From contig NZ_RWIR01000002.1 in the NCBI RefSeq assembly GCF_009764265.1, forward strand, positions 1-50,625: 50,625 bases of DNA, given 5' to 3'. Below are positions 24,658-33,725 of the stretch, piece after piece. The notes beneath the pieces are model-generated. The model searched no databases. It was not told the DNA's origin and saw nothing but the letters and a program-made list of their open reading frames with translations. The position numbers and the translations under genes are program-made. This DNA comes from Pseudomonas sp. PB101. Its GTDB lineage: Bacteria; Pseudomonadota; Gammaproteobacteria; Pseudomonadales; Pseudomonadaceae. The first letter of the stretch is position 1; every line of letters starts with the position of its first letter.

Positions 24658-26034
24658 ATGCTTGATAATTCCCGCCCTGCCGTGCTCGAACTGATCGGCA
24701 ATACACCTCTGGTACGCGTCAGCCGCTTCGATACCGGCCCGTGCACACTGTTTCTCAAACTCGAATCACAGAACCCCGGCGGTTCGATCAAGGACCGTAT
24801 CGGCCTGGCGATGATCGATGCCGCCGAACGCGATGGCCGCCTCAAGCCCGGCGGCACCATCGTCGAAGCCACCGCCGGCAACACCGGCCTGGGCCTGGCC
24901 CTGGTCGGTCGCGCCAAGGGCTACCGCGTGGTGCTGGTGGTGCCGGACAAGATGTCCACCGAGAAGGTCTTGCACCTCAAGGCCATGGGCGCCGAAGTGC
25001 ACATCACCCGCTCCGATGTCGGCAAGGGCCATCCCGAGTACTACCAGGACGTCGCCGCGCGGCTGGCGGCGGAGATTCCCGATGCATTCTTCGCCGACCA
25101 GTTCAACAACCCGGCCAACCCGCTGGCCCACGAATGCAGCACCGCGCCGGAGATCTGGGCGCAAACCCAGCACGATGTGGACGCGATCGTCGTCGGTGTC
25201 GGTTCGGCCGGCACCCTCACCGGCCTGACCCGCTTCTTCAAACGCGTGCAGCCGGACCTGGAAATGGTCCTGGCCGACCCGGTCGGCTCGGTGATGGCCG
25301 AGTACAGCCGCAGTGGCACCCTCCCCACTCCGGGCTCCTGGGCGGTGGAAGGCATCGGCGAAGACTTCATCCCGTCGATCTCCGACCTGTCCAGCGTGCG
25401 CCACGCCTATTCGATCAGCGACGAAGAAAGCTTCGACCATGCCCGCCAGTTGCTGCGCGCCGAAGGCATTCTCGGCGGTTCGTCGACCGGTACTTTATTG
25501 GCCGCCGCCCTGCGTTACTGCCGCGAACAGACCCAGCCGAAACGCGTGGTCAGCTTCGTCTGCGACACCGGTACGCGTTACCTGTCGAAGGTCTACAACG
25601 ACCAGTGGATGAACGATCAGGGCCTGCTGCAACGCAAGCACTACGGCGACCTGCGCGACCTGATCGCGCGGCGCTTCGAAGATGGCCGGGTGATCAGCGT
25701 CGGCCCCGACGACACCCTGCTCACCGCGTTCCAGCGCATGCGCCTGGCGGACGTCTCGCAACTGCCGGTGCTGGTGAAGGGTCAGCAACTGGTCGGCGTG
25801 ATCGACGAATCCGACATCCTGCTGGGCGTGCACGAAGACGTTGCGCACTTCCGCAAGACCGTGGCCAGCGCCATGACCGACAAACTGCAAACCCTGTCCC
25901 CCGCCGCCACGCTGGCGGAACTGGAGGCAGAGCTGGGCCGTGGCCTGGTGGCGATCATCCAGGATGCCTCGGGCTTCCACGGCCTGATTACCCGAACCGA
26001 CATGCTCAACCATTTGCGGAGATCCCTGCCATGA
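24658..26034 (+). CDS. Cystathionine beta-synthase with C-terminal CBS domain pair
   Basis: A 458-aa PLP enzyme. Lys45 in NPGGSIKDRI forms the internal aldimine; TAGNTGLGLA and GVGSAGTLTGL bind the phosphate and substrate; ILGGSSTG lies near 285. Residues about 335-455 form two CBS motifs (DTLLTAFQRMRLADVSQLPV and KLQTLSPAATLAELE), which in this family can bind adenosyl ligands. It condenses homocysteine with serine to cystathionine, the first step of reverse transsulfuration. AAGGAAG lies 7 nt before the ATG. Its stop overlaps the next start (ATGA). Confidence 0.92.
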   Translation: MLDNSRPAVLELIGNTPLVRVSRFDTGPCTLFLKLESQNPGGSIKDRIGLAMIDAAERDGRLKPGGTIVEATAGNTGLGLALVGRAKGYRVVLVVPDKMSTEKVLHLKAMGAEVHITRSDVGKGHPEYYQDVAARLAAEIPDAFFADQFNNPANPLAHECSTAPEIWAQTQHDVDAIVVGVGSAGTLTGLTRFFKRVQPDLEMVLADPVGSVMAEYSRSGTLPTPGSWAVEGIGEDFIPSISDLSSVRHAYSISDEESFDHARQLLRAEGILGGSSTGTLLAAALRYCREQTQPKRVVSFVCDTGTRYLSKVYNDQWMNDQGLLQRKHYGDLRDLIARRFEDGRVISVGPDDTLLTAFQRMRLADVSQLPVLVKGQQLVGVIDESDILLGVHEDVAHFRKTVASAMTDKLQTLSPAATLAELEAELGRGLVAIIQDASGFHGLITRTDMLNHLRRSLP

Positions 26035-27209
26035 GTCAACAGGACAAAAACGCCCCGCCACAGGGCTTCGCCACCCGGGTGATCCATGCCGGGCAAGCGC
26101 CGGACCCGACCACCGGGGCGCTGATGCCGCCGATCTACGCCAACTCCACCTACCTGCAACAAAGCCCCGGCGTGCACAAGGGCTTCGACTACGGGCGCTC
26201 GCACAACCCGACGCGCTTTGCCCTGGAGCGCTGCGTGGCCGACCTCGAAGGCGGCACCCGGGGCTTTGCCTTCGCCTCGGGACTGGCGACCATTTCCACG
26301 GTGCTCGAACTGCTCGACGCCGGCTCGCACATCGTCTCCGGCAACGACCTGTACGGCGGCACCTTCCGCCTGTTCGACAAGGTGCGCCAGCGCAGCGCCG
26401 GACACCGCTTCAGCTTCGTCGACCTGACCGACCTGGCGGCGTTCGAAGCGTCCCTGCAGGACGACACCCGCATGGTCATGGTCGAGACCCCGAGCAATCC
26501 GCTGCTGCGCCTCACCGACCTCGCCGCCATCGCCCGCACCTGCCGCGCGCGCGGCATCATCTGCGTGGCCGACAACACCTTCGCCAGCCCGTGGATCCAG
26601 CGCCCGCTGGAACTGGGTTTCGACATCGTGCTGCACTCGACCACCAAATACCTCAACGGCCACTCCGACGTGATCGGCGGCATCGCCGTGGTCGGCGACA
26701 ACGCTGAACTGGCCGAGCGCCTGGGCTTTTTGCAAAACGCCGTCGGCGCCATCGCCGGCCCCTTCGACGCCTTCCTCACCCTGCGCGGCGTGAAGACCCT
26801 GGCCCTGCGCATGGAACGCCATTGCAGCAACGCACTGGACCTGGCGCAGTGGCTGGAACGCCAGCCACAAGTCTCGCGCGTCTACTACCCCGGCCTGCCC
26901 TCGCACCCGCAACACGAACTGGCGCAACGGCAAATGCGCGGCTTCGGCGGCATGATCGCCCTCGACCTCAACAGCGACCTGGCCGGCGCCAGGCGCTTCC
27001 TCGAGAACGTACAGATCTTCGCCCTGGCCGAAAGCCTGGGCGGCGTTGAAAGCCTGATCGAACACCCGGCGATCATGACCCACGCCACCATCCCGCCGGA
27101 TACCCGCGCGGAACTGGGGATCGGCGACGGGTTGGTGCGGTTGTCGGTGGGGGTTGAGGATGTGGAGGATTTGCGTGCGGATCTGGCGCAGGCGTTGGCA
27201 AGGATGTAA
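26031..27209 (+). CDS. Cystathionine gamma-lyase, PLP-dependent
   Basis: A 392-aa Cys/Met metabolism PLP enzyme. PLP lysine is Lys206 in LHSTTKYLNGHSD; YANSTYLQQSPG, FASGLATIST, VETPSNPLLRLTD and VADNTFASPW occur at the expected positions, and SLGGVESLIEHPA near the end is typical of gamma-lyase and gamma-synthase enzymes. Coupled to cystathionine beta-synthase, the lyase direction (cystathionine to cysteine, 2-oxobutyrate and ammonia) is favoured. The two genes form a self-contained cysteine-from-methionine unit, similar to the adjacent pair PA0399-PA0400 of P. aeruginosa. A GGGGA-TCCCC hairpin at 27215-27243 follows the stop but lacks a U-tract. Confidence 0.9.
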   Translation: MSQQDKNAPPQGFATRVIHAGQAPDPTTGALMPPIYANSTYLQQSPGVHKGFDYGRSHNPTRFALERCVADLEGGTRGFAFASGLATISTVLELLDAGSHIVSGNDLYGGTFRLFDKVRQRSAGHRFSFVDLTDLAAFEASLQDDTRMVMVETPSNPLLRLTDLAAIARTCRARGIICVADNTFASPWIQRPLELGFDIVLHSTTKYLNGHSDVIGGIAVVGDNAELAERLGFLQNAVGAIAGPFDAFLTLRGVKTLALRMERHCSNALDLAQWLERQPQVSRVYYPGLPSHPQHELAQRQMRGFGGMIALDLNSDLAGARRFLENVQIFALAESLGGVESLIEHPAIMTHATIPPDTRAELGIGDGLVRLSVGVEDVEDLRADLAQALARM

Positions 27210-27243
27210 GTCACCTGGGGATGCGGAACACCACAGTCCCCAG

Positions 27244-27932
27244 TGTGGGAGCTAGCCCTGCTAGCGATAGCGGCGGATCAGTTGGCTAAGATCTTGACTG
27301 ACACACCGCCATCGCGAGCAAGCTCGCTCCCACACTTGAATTTCTGTCGTACAAAACTGGCTGTTCACCAAAGATCCCCTGTGGGAGCAAGCTTGCTCGC
27401 GATGGCGTCGGATCAGTCAATATTGATGCTGTCTGACACTCCGCAATCGTCGGAACGCCGCCCGGAGCAAGCTCGCTCCCACACTTGAATTTCTGTCGTA
27501 CAAAACTGGCTGCTCACCAGAAATCCCCTGTGGGAGCGAGCCTTCTCGCGATAGCGGTGAATCAGTCGATACTGATGCTGACTGACACTCCGCAATCGTC
27601 GGAACGCCGCCCAGAGCAAGCTCACTCCCACACTTGAATTTCTGTCGTACAAAACTGGCTGCTCACCAAAGATCCCCTGTGGGAGCGAGCTTGCTCGCGA
27701 TGGCGTCGGATCAGTCAATATTGATGCTGTCTGACACTCCGCAATCGTCGGAACGCCGCCCGGAGCAAACTCGCTCCCACACTTGAATTTCTGTCGTACA
27801 AAACTGGCTGCTCACCAAAGATCCCCTGTGGGAGCGAGCTTGCTCGCGATGGCGTCGGATCAGTCAATATTGATGCCGTCTGACACTCCGCAATCGTCGG
27901 AACGCCGCCCGGAGCAAGCTCGCTCCTACAGG
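27244..27932. repeat. Array of five REPIN units, about 149-bp period
   Basis: REP arms start near 27244, 27381, 27530, 27679 and 27828 (GTGGGAGCGAGCTTGCTCGC or close variants). From the second unit on, spacing is exactly 149 bp, and units share TCAGTCAATATTGATGC, CTGACACTCCGCAATCG and the spacer TTGAATTTCTGTCGTAC. The inverted arm contains the extra segment TCGGAACGCCGCCCGG also seen at two places in the array at 18749. Region 27210-28061 holds no supported gene. Confidence 0.9.
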
Positions 27933-27934
27933 TT

Positions 27935-27966
27935 TTGCTGGTCTGGCACGCAACAGTCCCTATAAT
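27935..27966 (+). promoter_or_regulatory. Possible promoter of the PhnD-type ABC operon
   Basis: A perfect -10 box TATAAT at 27961-27966 lies about 95 bp before the binding-protein start. A TTGCTG at 27935 could be a -35 but the spacing (20 bp) is long. The -10 begins shortly after the last REPIN arm. Confidence 0.35.
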
Positions 27967-28061
27967 CCCGACGTTTTCGTCTACCCTCACGAAGCGTCGT
28001 GCAGCAATCAGCGTGTGCGGGGCGCATCGACATTTTTCCGCTATTGAACCGGAGAACTTCC

Positions 28062-28913
28062 ATGCTCAAACGTACCCTGGCCCTGGCCGTCGGCCTGACC
28101 CTATCCGTTACCGCCCTGCTGGCACAGGCTGCCGACACCCTCAAGGTCAGCGCCATTCCCGACGAAGCCCCCACCGAATTGCTGCGCAAATTCAAGCCGC
28201 TGGGCGAGTACCTGGAGAAGCAACTGGGCATGAAGGTCGAGTTCGTGCCGGTGTCCGACTACCCGGCGGTGGTCGAGGCGCTGGCCACCGACCGCATCGA
28301 CATGGCCTGGCTGGGCGGCTTCACCTTCGTGCAGGCGCGCCTGAAAACCGGCAATGCCATTCCACTGGTACAGCGTGAGCAGGATGCGCAGTTCACCAGC
28401 AAATTCATCACCGCCGACCCGAACGTCAAGTCGCTGGCCGACCTCAAGGGCAAGTCGTTTGCCTTCGGTTCGGTGTCGTCGACGTCCGGCAGCTTGATGC
28501 CGCGCTATTTCATGCTGCAGGACGGCATCAAGCCGGAAACCTACTTCAGCCGCGTCGGCTACTCCGGTGCCCACGACGCCACCGTCGCCTGGGTCCAGGC
28601 CGGCAAAGTCGACGCCGGCGTGCTCAATGCCAGCGTCTGGGAAAAACTGGTCAAGGCCGGCAAGGTCGACACCGACAAGGTCAAGGTCTTCGCCACCACG
28701 CCGGCCTACTTCGACTACAACTGGACCGTGCGCGGCACCCTCGACCCGGCCCTGGCCGAGAAGATCAAGGCGGCCTTCCTCGCGCTCGACCCGGCAAAAC
28801 CCGAAGACAAGGCCATCCTGGACCTGCAAGCCGCCAGCCGTTTCATCGAGACCAAGCCTGAGAACTACAAGGGCATCGAGGAAGCCGCGCGCGCTGCCGA
28901 CCTGCTGAAATGA
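28062..28913 (+). CDS. PhnD-family periplasmic binding protein (putative selenate/phosphonate-type)
   Basis: A 283-aa exported protein. The signal peptide is residues 1 to about 24 (LLAQAADT). The mature protein follows the PhnD/SsuA pattern: [20 protein letters not shown], then [16 protein letters not shown] near 82, [16 protein letters not shown] near 140, and [20 protein letters not shown]. Proteins of this exact type in Pseudomonas are commonly annotated as putative selenate-binding, but the ligand is not proven and an oxyanion or phosphonate is the broader expectation. GGAG lies 7 nt before the ATG. Its stop overlaps the ATPase start by 4 nt. Confidence 0.88.
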   Translation: MLKRTLALAVGLTLSVTALLAQAADTLKVSAIPDEAPTELLRKFKPLGEYLEKQLGMKVEFVPVSDYPAVVEALATDRIDMAWLGGFTFVQARLKTGNAIPLVQREQDAQFTSKFITADPNVKSLADLKGKSFAFGSVSSTSGSLMPRYFMLQDGIKPETYFSRVGYSGAHDATVAWVQAGKVDAGVLNASVWEKLVKAGKVDTDKVKVFATTPAYFDYNWTVRGTLDPALAEKIKAAFLALDPAKPEDKAILDLQAASRFIETKPENYKGIEEAARAADLLK

Positions 28914-29707
28914 CATTGCATCTGAACCGCGTCAGCCTCACCCACGACACGGGCGTGCTGGCGCTAAATGAGATCGACCTGCACATCACCGCCGGTGAGC
29001 AGGTCGCAATCATCGGCCCGTCCGGTGCCGGCAAGTCGAGCCTGCTCAACCTGCTCGCCACCGCCCTGCGCCCCGGCAGCGGCACGGTCGAGGTGCTCGG
29101 CGAGCAAGCCTGGCACCTCTCCGCACGCCGACGTCAGCAACTGCGCGCACGCATCGGCCTGGTGCATCAGGCGCCGCCACTGCCACCGCGCCAGCGCGTG
29201 GTCACCGCGGTGCTCGCCGGCAAACTGGGGCAATGGGGTTTTGCCAAGAGCCTGCTGAGCCTGCTGCATCCGCTGGATGTGCCGGGCGCGCGGGCGGCCC
29301 TGCTCAAACTCGATCTTGGCGACAAGCTGTTCGCCCAGTGCCAGCAGTTGTCCGGCGGCCAGTTGCAGCGCGTGGGCATTGCCCGGGTGCTGTACCAGGC
29401 CCCCGAAGTGCTGCTGGCCGATGAACCGGTGTCGGCGATGGACCCGGTGCTGGCCGGGCACACCCTGTCGATCCTCTGCCGCCACGCCCGGGAACACAAG
29501 GTGACCCTGGTCGCCAGCCTGCATGCCGTGGAGCTGGCCCTGACGCACTTCTCGCGCATCATCGGCCTGCGTGACGGCCAGGTCCTGTTCGACCTTCCCG
29601 CCAGCGAGGTCGACCACGATTTGCTCGACAGGCTGTACGCCAACGAGCAACTGCAATCGCCGCCCGCTCCGGTGGCGCCCTTGAGCCTGCAGATTCCCCG
29701 ATGCTGA
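28910..29707 (+). CDS. ABC transporter ATPase of the PhnD-type importer
   Basis: A 265-aa ATPase: Walker [10 protein letters not shown] near 36, Q-loop VHQAPPLPP, signature [15 protein letters not shown], Walker [13 protein letters not shown] and switch His in ASLHAVEL. The pattern resembles PhnC. The signature block is preceded by an unusual insertion around residues 105-125 ([15 protein letters not shown]), as in PhnC. It overlaps its neighbours at both ends (4 and 7 nt), so the four-gene transporter is translated as one coupled block. Confidence 0.9.
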   Translation: MTLHLNRVSLTHDTGVLALNEIDLHITAGEQVAIIGPSGAGKSSLLNLLATALRPGSGTVEVLGEQAWHLSARRRQQLRARIGLVHQAPPLPPRQRVVTAVLAGKLGQWGFAKSLLSLLHPLDVPGARAALLKLDLGDKLFAQCQQLSGGQLQRVGIARVLYQAPEVLLADEPVSAMDPVLAGHTLSILCRHAREHKVTLVASLHAVELALTHFSRIIGLRDGQVLFDLPASEVDHDLLDRLYANEQLQSPPAPVAPLSLQIPRC

Positions 29708-30528
29708 CGCGCGATACGCGGGACCCGGCCACCCTTCCTCGCCTGTTGCTCACCCTGTTGGCGCTTGCCCTGCTGTGGCCCGGCATCCATTTCAGCGAGC
29801 TGGACCTGGGCGTGCTGTTCAAGGCCGACAGCCAGAGCGAGATGGGCCGTTTCGTCTCGGCCTTCTGGCCCCCCGCCCATGACCAAGAGTTCCTCGAGTT
29901 ACTCTGGCAAGCCACGTTGCAGACCCTGGCCATCGCCACCGCCGGCATGGCCCTGGCCCTGATGTTGGCCGTGCCCGCCGGCTTGCTCGCCAGCCGCGCG
30001 CTGTCGCTGTCGGCGGCTTCGCGCGGCGGTCGCCCCAGCGCCCTGGGCCGGCTGCTGCGCTGGCCGGTGCGCGGCTTGCTGATCTTCCTGCGCAGCGTGC
30101 CGGAAATCGTCTGGGCCCTGCTGTTCGTGCGCGCCGTCGGCCTCGGCCCGACCGCCGGGGTGCTGGCGATCGCCATCACCTACAGCGGCATGCTCGGCAA
30201 GGTCTACGCGGAAATCTTCGAGTCGGTCGACCAGCGCCCCGCCCACGCCCTGCTGCAAGCCGGCAGCGGTCGATTGACCGCGTTCTGCTACGGCATCCTG
30301 CCCAATGTCGCGGCGGAATTGCTGTCGTACACCGTGTATCGCTGGGAATGCGCGATCCGCGCCTCCGTGGTGATGGGCTTCGTCGGCGCCGGCGGGCTGG
30401 GCCAGCAGATCGACCTGTCACTGCGCATGTTCGCCGGCGGTGAAGTGGCGAGCATGCTGCTGACCTTTTTCGTCCTGGTGCTGTTCGCCGACCAGATCAG
30501 CCGCCTGCTGCGCTGGAGGTTCGCATGA
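29701..30528 (+). CDS. ABC permease of the PhnD-type importer, PhnE-like, first
   Basis: A 275-aa inner-membrane protein with about six helices. The family core is clear: [62 protein letters not shown], and [15 protein letters not shown] at the C-terminal EAA-type region. It starts 7 nt inside the ATPase gene with no good ribosome site of its own, indicating coupling. The paralogous permease follows directly; the two probably form a heterodimer. Confidence 0.9.
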   Translation: MLTRDTRDPATLPRLLLTLLALALLWPGIHFSELDLGVLFKADSQSEMGRFVSAFWPPAHDQEFLELLWQATLQTLAIATAGMALALMLAVPAGLLASRALSLSAASRGGRPSALGRLLRWPVRGLLIFLRSVPEIVWALLFVRAVGLGPTAGVLAIAITYSGMLGKVYAEIFESVDQRPAHALLQAGSGRLTAFCYGILPNVAAELLSYTVYRWECAIRASVVMGFVGAGGLGQQIDLSLRMFAGGEVASMLLTFFVLVLFADQISRLLRWRFA

Positions 30529-31292
30529 ATCGCCTGATCAACCTGCTGCTGATCCTGGGTATCGGAGCAGCAGTCATCGCCTCGTTCCGCTACCTGGGCA
30601 TCGACCTCGGCGAACTGACCGGCAGCGGCAACCTGCAACAGATGGGCACCTACGTGCTGCGTTTTCTCAGCCCGGACCTGAGCGCCGGCCATCTGCAAGC
30701 CATCGGCCGAGGCGCCGTGGAAACCCTGGCCATGTCAGCCCTGGGCACCCTGCTCGCCGCCGTGTTCGGCCTGCTCCTGGCACTGCCGGCGGCCGGGCGA
30801 TTCGGCTGGCCGTTGCAGAGCGCATCGCGGCTTGTGCTTAACGCCCTGCGCGCCATCCCCGAACTGGTGTGGGCTGCCCTGATGGTGCTGGCCGCCGGGC
30901 TTGGCCCGAACGCCGGCACCCTGGCACTGGCCATGCACACCACCGGGGTGCTCGGCCGACTGTTCGCCGAAGCACTGGAAAACACCCCGCCGCAACCGGC
31001 TGAAGCCATTCGTTTGCAGGGCGGCAATGTGGTCTGGGCGTTCTGTTACGGCACCTTGCCCAACCTGTTTCCGCAGTTGCTGGCGTACATTTTGTACCGC
31101 TGGGAGAACAATATTCGCATGGCCAGTGTGCTGGGTTTTGTTGGGGCTGGGGGGTTGGGGCAGATGCTTTATGTCAGCCTCAGCCTGTTTCAGGAGGCTC
31201 AGGCTAGTACGGTGATTTTGGCGATGTTGGTGTTGGTGTTTGCGGTTGATGGGTTGAGTAGTTGGAGTCGGCAGCGGTGGGTTAAGGCTTGA
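30525..31292 (+). CDS. ABC permease of the PhnD-type importer, PhnE-like, second
   Basis: A 255-aa permease paralogous to the preceding one: LNALRAIPELVWAALMVLAAGLGP, TTGVLGRLFAEALE, and [15 protein letters not shown]. It overlaps the upstream gene by 4 nt (ATGA). The last 150 bases switch to T- and G-rich codons (runs of GTTGGGGCTGGGG), unlike the C-rich third positions before. This is where the AT-richer accessory region begins, so the 3' end may have been resampled by recombination. Confidence 0.9.
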   Translation: MNRLINLLLILGIGAAVIASFRYLGIDLGELTGSGNLQQMGTYVLRFLSPDLSAGHLQAIGRGAVETLAMSALGTLLAAVFGLLLALPAAGRFGWPLQSASRLVLNALRAIPELVWAALMVLAAGLGPNAGTLALAMHTTGVLGRLFAEALENTPPQPAEAIRLQGGNVVWAFCYGTLPNLFPQLLAYILYRWENNIRMASVLGFVGAGGLGQMLYVSLSLFQEAQASTVILAMLVLVFAVDGLSSWSRQRWVKA

Positions 31293-31416
31293 TGCTGCCG
31301 GTCACCAAGGGCAGAAAGCGGCCAATAGCGGACGCCAACGGATGTCCTCTACCAGAGGCAATTCAGTATGTGATGAAATCTGGTACACACTCGGAAAAAT
31401 TCACCTGAGGGAATCT

Positions 31417-31896
31417 ATGACAGACGATGAATTTGAAACACTTCTGATGATGGTGACGGATGAACTGTCTCTGAAACAAGCGGAGCTAACCCGGATTTAT
31501 GCGCTTGGAGAGTGGGCGCGCTGGGGGTTTGAGCAAAGCACTGGCACACTCCAATTCTTCAATAATAGTGACAGGCTGGTAGTCGAGGCAGAGGTCGTGA
31601 GGATAGGAAGCTTTTCGATCAAAACGTGTAGTTGGAAATGGGCATGGAGCAATCCCTCGATTGAACCTGCACTACGCCAAGCAGCGCTCCCACTGAAGCA
31701 ACTCCAAGCCATTACGGGGATTGATCTATTTGGGAACGAACAGGTATTTTCAATTCAAGACGAAACGATGGCATGGGAGTTGGCAGCCTTGGCGGTTCAT
31801 TACTTAAAGGCCGAAGGGTGCTACTTGGCACCAGCTTCATCCGAGGGCCCCAACCACTATCTGGCAATCACGTCTATAAAGGTTCTTGGCGACTGA
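31417..31896 (+). CDS. DUF6882-like protein, function unknown
   Basis: A 159-aa soluble protein. The centre reads CSWKWAWSNPSIEPALRQAA and the C-terminal half MAWELAALAVHYLKAEGCYLAP, then HYLAITSIKVL, which I recognise as the DUF6882 pattern. No catalytic motif is visible. The ATG at 31417 has AGGGA 5 nt upstream; a longer frame from 31342 lacks a ribosome site. Codon use is AT-richer than the surrounding metabolic genes and there is no operon partner, consistent with acquisition. Proteins of this kind sometimes sit near polymorphic-toxin or defence genes, but nothing here proves such a role. Confidence 0.65.
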   Translation: MTDDEFETLLMMVTDELSLKQAELTRIYALGEWARWGFEQSTGTLQFFNNSDRLVVEAEVVRIGSFSIKTCSWKWAWSNPSIEPALRQAALPLKQLQAITGIDLFGNEQVFSIQDETMAWELAALAVHYLKAEGCYLAPASSEGPNHYLAITSIKVLGD

Positions 31897-32242
31897 AGTG
31901 TTTGGTTAGCCACCAATCGCCAGGGACTGCTATGGGTCGTTTGCTGTCGGTCGTTAATACAAAGTGTGCTGGTCAAATCGACGAAAGCCTGTCGATTGGG
32001 AAATGACGCGTAGTGCGACAGATCTTACATTTCGTGCTTCCCGAGACCTACGTTTGCGAAATGGGGTGCCTGAATTGAAGCAGGGATGTTATCGCAATGA
32101 TCAGATCATCCAGCGGTGGGGCCTTTTAATAATTGTGTACTGGAACTTCGGAGCATTAATTTCTCTGGGGGATTTTGACGTAAAACTTTCTCCGAGTTTA
32201 AGTTTACTGGTTATAAAATTTGGGTTTCATCAGGAGGCTTTA

Positions 32243-32311
32243 ATGCGGAAGTATTGCACAGCTTCAATAGGGTATATTGGTGGCGACAAGGTAAATAAAA
32301 ATCTTCACTGA
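32243..32311 (+). CDS. Possible 22-aa peptide with a strong ribosome site
   Basis: A short frame (MRKYCTASIGYIGGDKVNKN, then LH) starts 5 nt after a perfect AGGAGG at 32232-32237. It may be a leader peptide or the tail of a decayed gene, since the same frame stays open upstream to about 31964 without recognisable protein. Nothing else supports it. Confidence 0.2.
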   Translation: MRKYCTASIGYIGGDKVNKNLH

Positions 32312-32335
32312 AATTAGATTGTCAGTATTTATAAT
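32308..32335 (+). promoter_or_regulatory. Possible promoter of the SMEK-domain gene
   Basis: TATAAT at 32330-32335 with CTGAAA 16 bp upstream (32308-32313, four of six matches to TTGACA). It lies about 80 bp before the SMEK gene start. Confidence 0.4.
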
Positions 32336-32416
32336 GAGGCTTTGTGTGCGTGCTGATAGCGTTGTGCCACCGGTACTGGTCGGTGTATCCTTGGGAAAAG
32401 CAGCTAGGGGGTGGGG

Positions 32417-33418
32417 ATGACTACTGAGACACAAAAAATGCTGGACCAGATTCAGCGTAAAATTATTGAAATTGTGACACATGTAAAATTTGAGAACGAG
32501 AAGGGGCGCACTGATATCAATGATGATATGGAGCGCTTCTTTAAACAGGTATTGAATGCCCATTATGGGTGCGACCTAAAAAGCACTAACATAAAAATAA
32601 GTAATTATCCCGCTATTGACCTTCGCGACGATGATTACCGCATCTGCTATCAAATCACTTCAACTAATACAGCCCAGAAAATTAAAAGCACAATCGAAAC
32701 CTTCAAAGATAAAAAAATGTACAAGGATTTTGATGAGCTGAGATTCTTGATTTTGACTGACCAGAAGCCGTGCAAAGTGGAAGATCCTTCGCCTGAAGTT
32801 CCAATGAGTACTAGCTTGTCTATCATGACGCTGAGTCAGCTAAATAAGGAAGTTAGCAATATTCATAGTGAAGGAAAAATCAGAAAAATTCATAGGCTGA
32901 TGATGCAGGAATACAAACCTGCGATTGATCCAAGCGGATACCAAATAAAAGGTCCTGCTCGGTATAACTTTGAATCCATGCAACGCCTTTTTGATCAAGC
33001 ACAAATGGATTCTAAGAGAGCCGCAAAAGATATTAAAGTCTATGAGAAAGATTTTGAGGCGTTCATTAATAAGCTGGCTTGGCTGGAAATCGATCAAAGA
33101 TTGGTGCTGCAAAGACTTGTATTGAAGTCCGAATTAGTTCCTTACAAGCATGATTGGCTTTACATTTCTTCGTCACGGGTTACAGTGGAGTTCAGGGGCG
33201 AACAAGAAATTGTCGATTCGCTAAAGCATCAGGGTTTTTTTACTATTTGGCACGAATTTTCCGTAGATAACGAAACTACATTTACGGCAATTTGCTTGAG
33301 CAGCCACACAAAACTAGACCTGAATATTTTTGCTGAACTGAAACAGTTTTCTGAAAACAATGATGACTTATTACGTGAAATGATCGTAAGCCTCGATTTC
33401 AAATGTCTTGAATATTGA
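32417..33418 (+). CDS. SMEK-domain protein, possible defence component
   Basis: A 333-aa protein. Residues 1-125 fit the SMEK domain: ETQKMLDQIQRKIIEIVTHV, GRTDINDDMERFFKQVLNAHYGC, YPAIDLRDDDYRICYQITST, then KIKSTIETFKDKKMYKDFDE and RFLILT. This charged, nuclease-like fold occurs at the N-terminus of proteins in bacterial conflict systems. The remaining 200 residues are charged and unassigned, with no visible NTPase or membrane segment. The ATG at 32417 has a GGGGGTGGGG purine tract upstream. The gene is strongly AT-rich compared with the chromosome around it, a sign of horizontal transfer. A hairpin follows at 33435. Phage defence is plausible by domain and context, not shown. Confidence 0.7.
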   Translation: MTTETQKMLDQIQRKIIEIVTHVKFENEKGRTDINDDMERFFKQVLNAHYGCDLKSTNIKISNYPAIDLRDDDYRICYQITSTNTAQKIKSTIETFKDKKMYKDFDELRFLILTDQKPCKVEDPSPEVPMSTSLSIMTLSQLNKEVSNIHSEGKIRKIHRLMMQEYKPAIDPSGYQIKGPARYNFESMQRLFDQAQMDSKRAAKDIKVYEKDFEAFINKLAWLEIDQRLVLQRLVLKSELVPYKHDWLYISSSRVTVEFRGEQEIVDSLKHQGFFTIWHEFSVDNETTFTAICLSSHTKLDLNIFAELKQFSENNDDLLREMIVSLDFKCLEY

Positions 33419-33434
33419 TGATTTGTATCCTAAA

Positions 33435-33457
33435 AAGCCTCATGAAATGGGAGGCTT
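33435..33457 (+). terminator. Hairpin after the SMEK gene
   Basis: AAGCCTC at 33435-33441 pairs with GAGGCTT at 33451-33457, followed by CCTAATTTG. The U-tract is weak, so termination may be partial. It begins 16 nt after the stop codon. Confidence 0.5.
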
Positions 33458-33725
33458 CCTAATTTGTAATCGCTCCATGATTCACACATTCAAAGTGTCT
33501 TACTGATCCCGGATGGTGGGCTCTCGATTCATTCGGAAGCCAGTTCTTCGTAACGCGATCCGACGCCGAAGTCGCAAATATGTGTCTATACCTCAAACCG
33601 TCGATTTCCGACAATCCATTGATGGTTTCCCAAAAGAGCCTATTGGGGCTGGCCGAGACGAGTCAGTCTTAGACTTGGGCGGAGTTCGAATCGGTAACCA
33701 GGCGGAGGGGCAAATTAGATTCAGC
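33458..33725. other. Spacer between SMEK gene and toxin gene
   Basis: No supported gene. A plus-strand frame at 33513-33746 contains VDFRQSIDGF, faintly reminiscent of the IS66 TnpB motif, but it lacks a ribosome site and the rest does not fit, so at most this is a degraded insertion-sequence fragment. Confidence 0.4.

Larger units (their letters stand above)
31897..32416. other. AT-rich spacer before the SMEK gene
   Basis: No convincing full-length gene. Around 31926-31960 a stretch (GACTGCTATGGGTCG) looks like a degraded piece of intergenic sequence common in pseudomonads, judged from memory only. It contains a 22-codon frame (32243-32311) and a promoter-like box near 32330. Confidence 0.5.

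Noticed and set aside
24741..26030. Possible N-terminal extension of the cystathionine gamma-lyase
   Set aside because: The upstream part of that frame overlaps the whole synthase gene out of phase and is Arg-rich nonsense; the ATGA junction at 26031 gives the normal 392-aa enzyme.
27215..27243. CTGGGGA/TCCCCAG hairpin after the gamma-lyase as terminator
   Set aside because: The stem is perfect but no U-tract follows, and REPIN sequence begins at once; recorded only as a hairpin.
33660..33720. Possible tRNA remnant (GTTCGAATC element)
   Set aside because: No acceptor stem, anticodon arm or CCA end can be folded around it.
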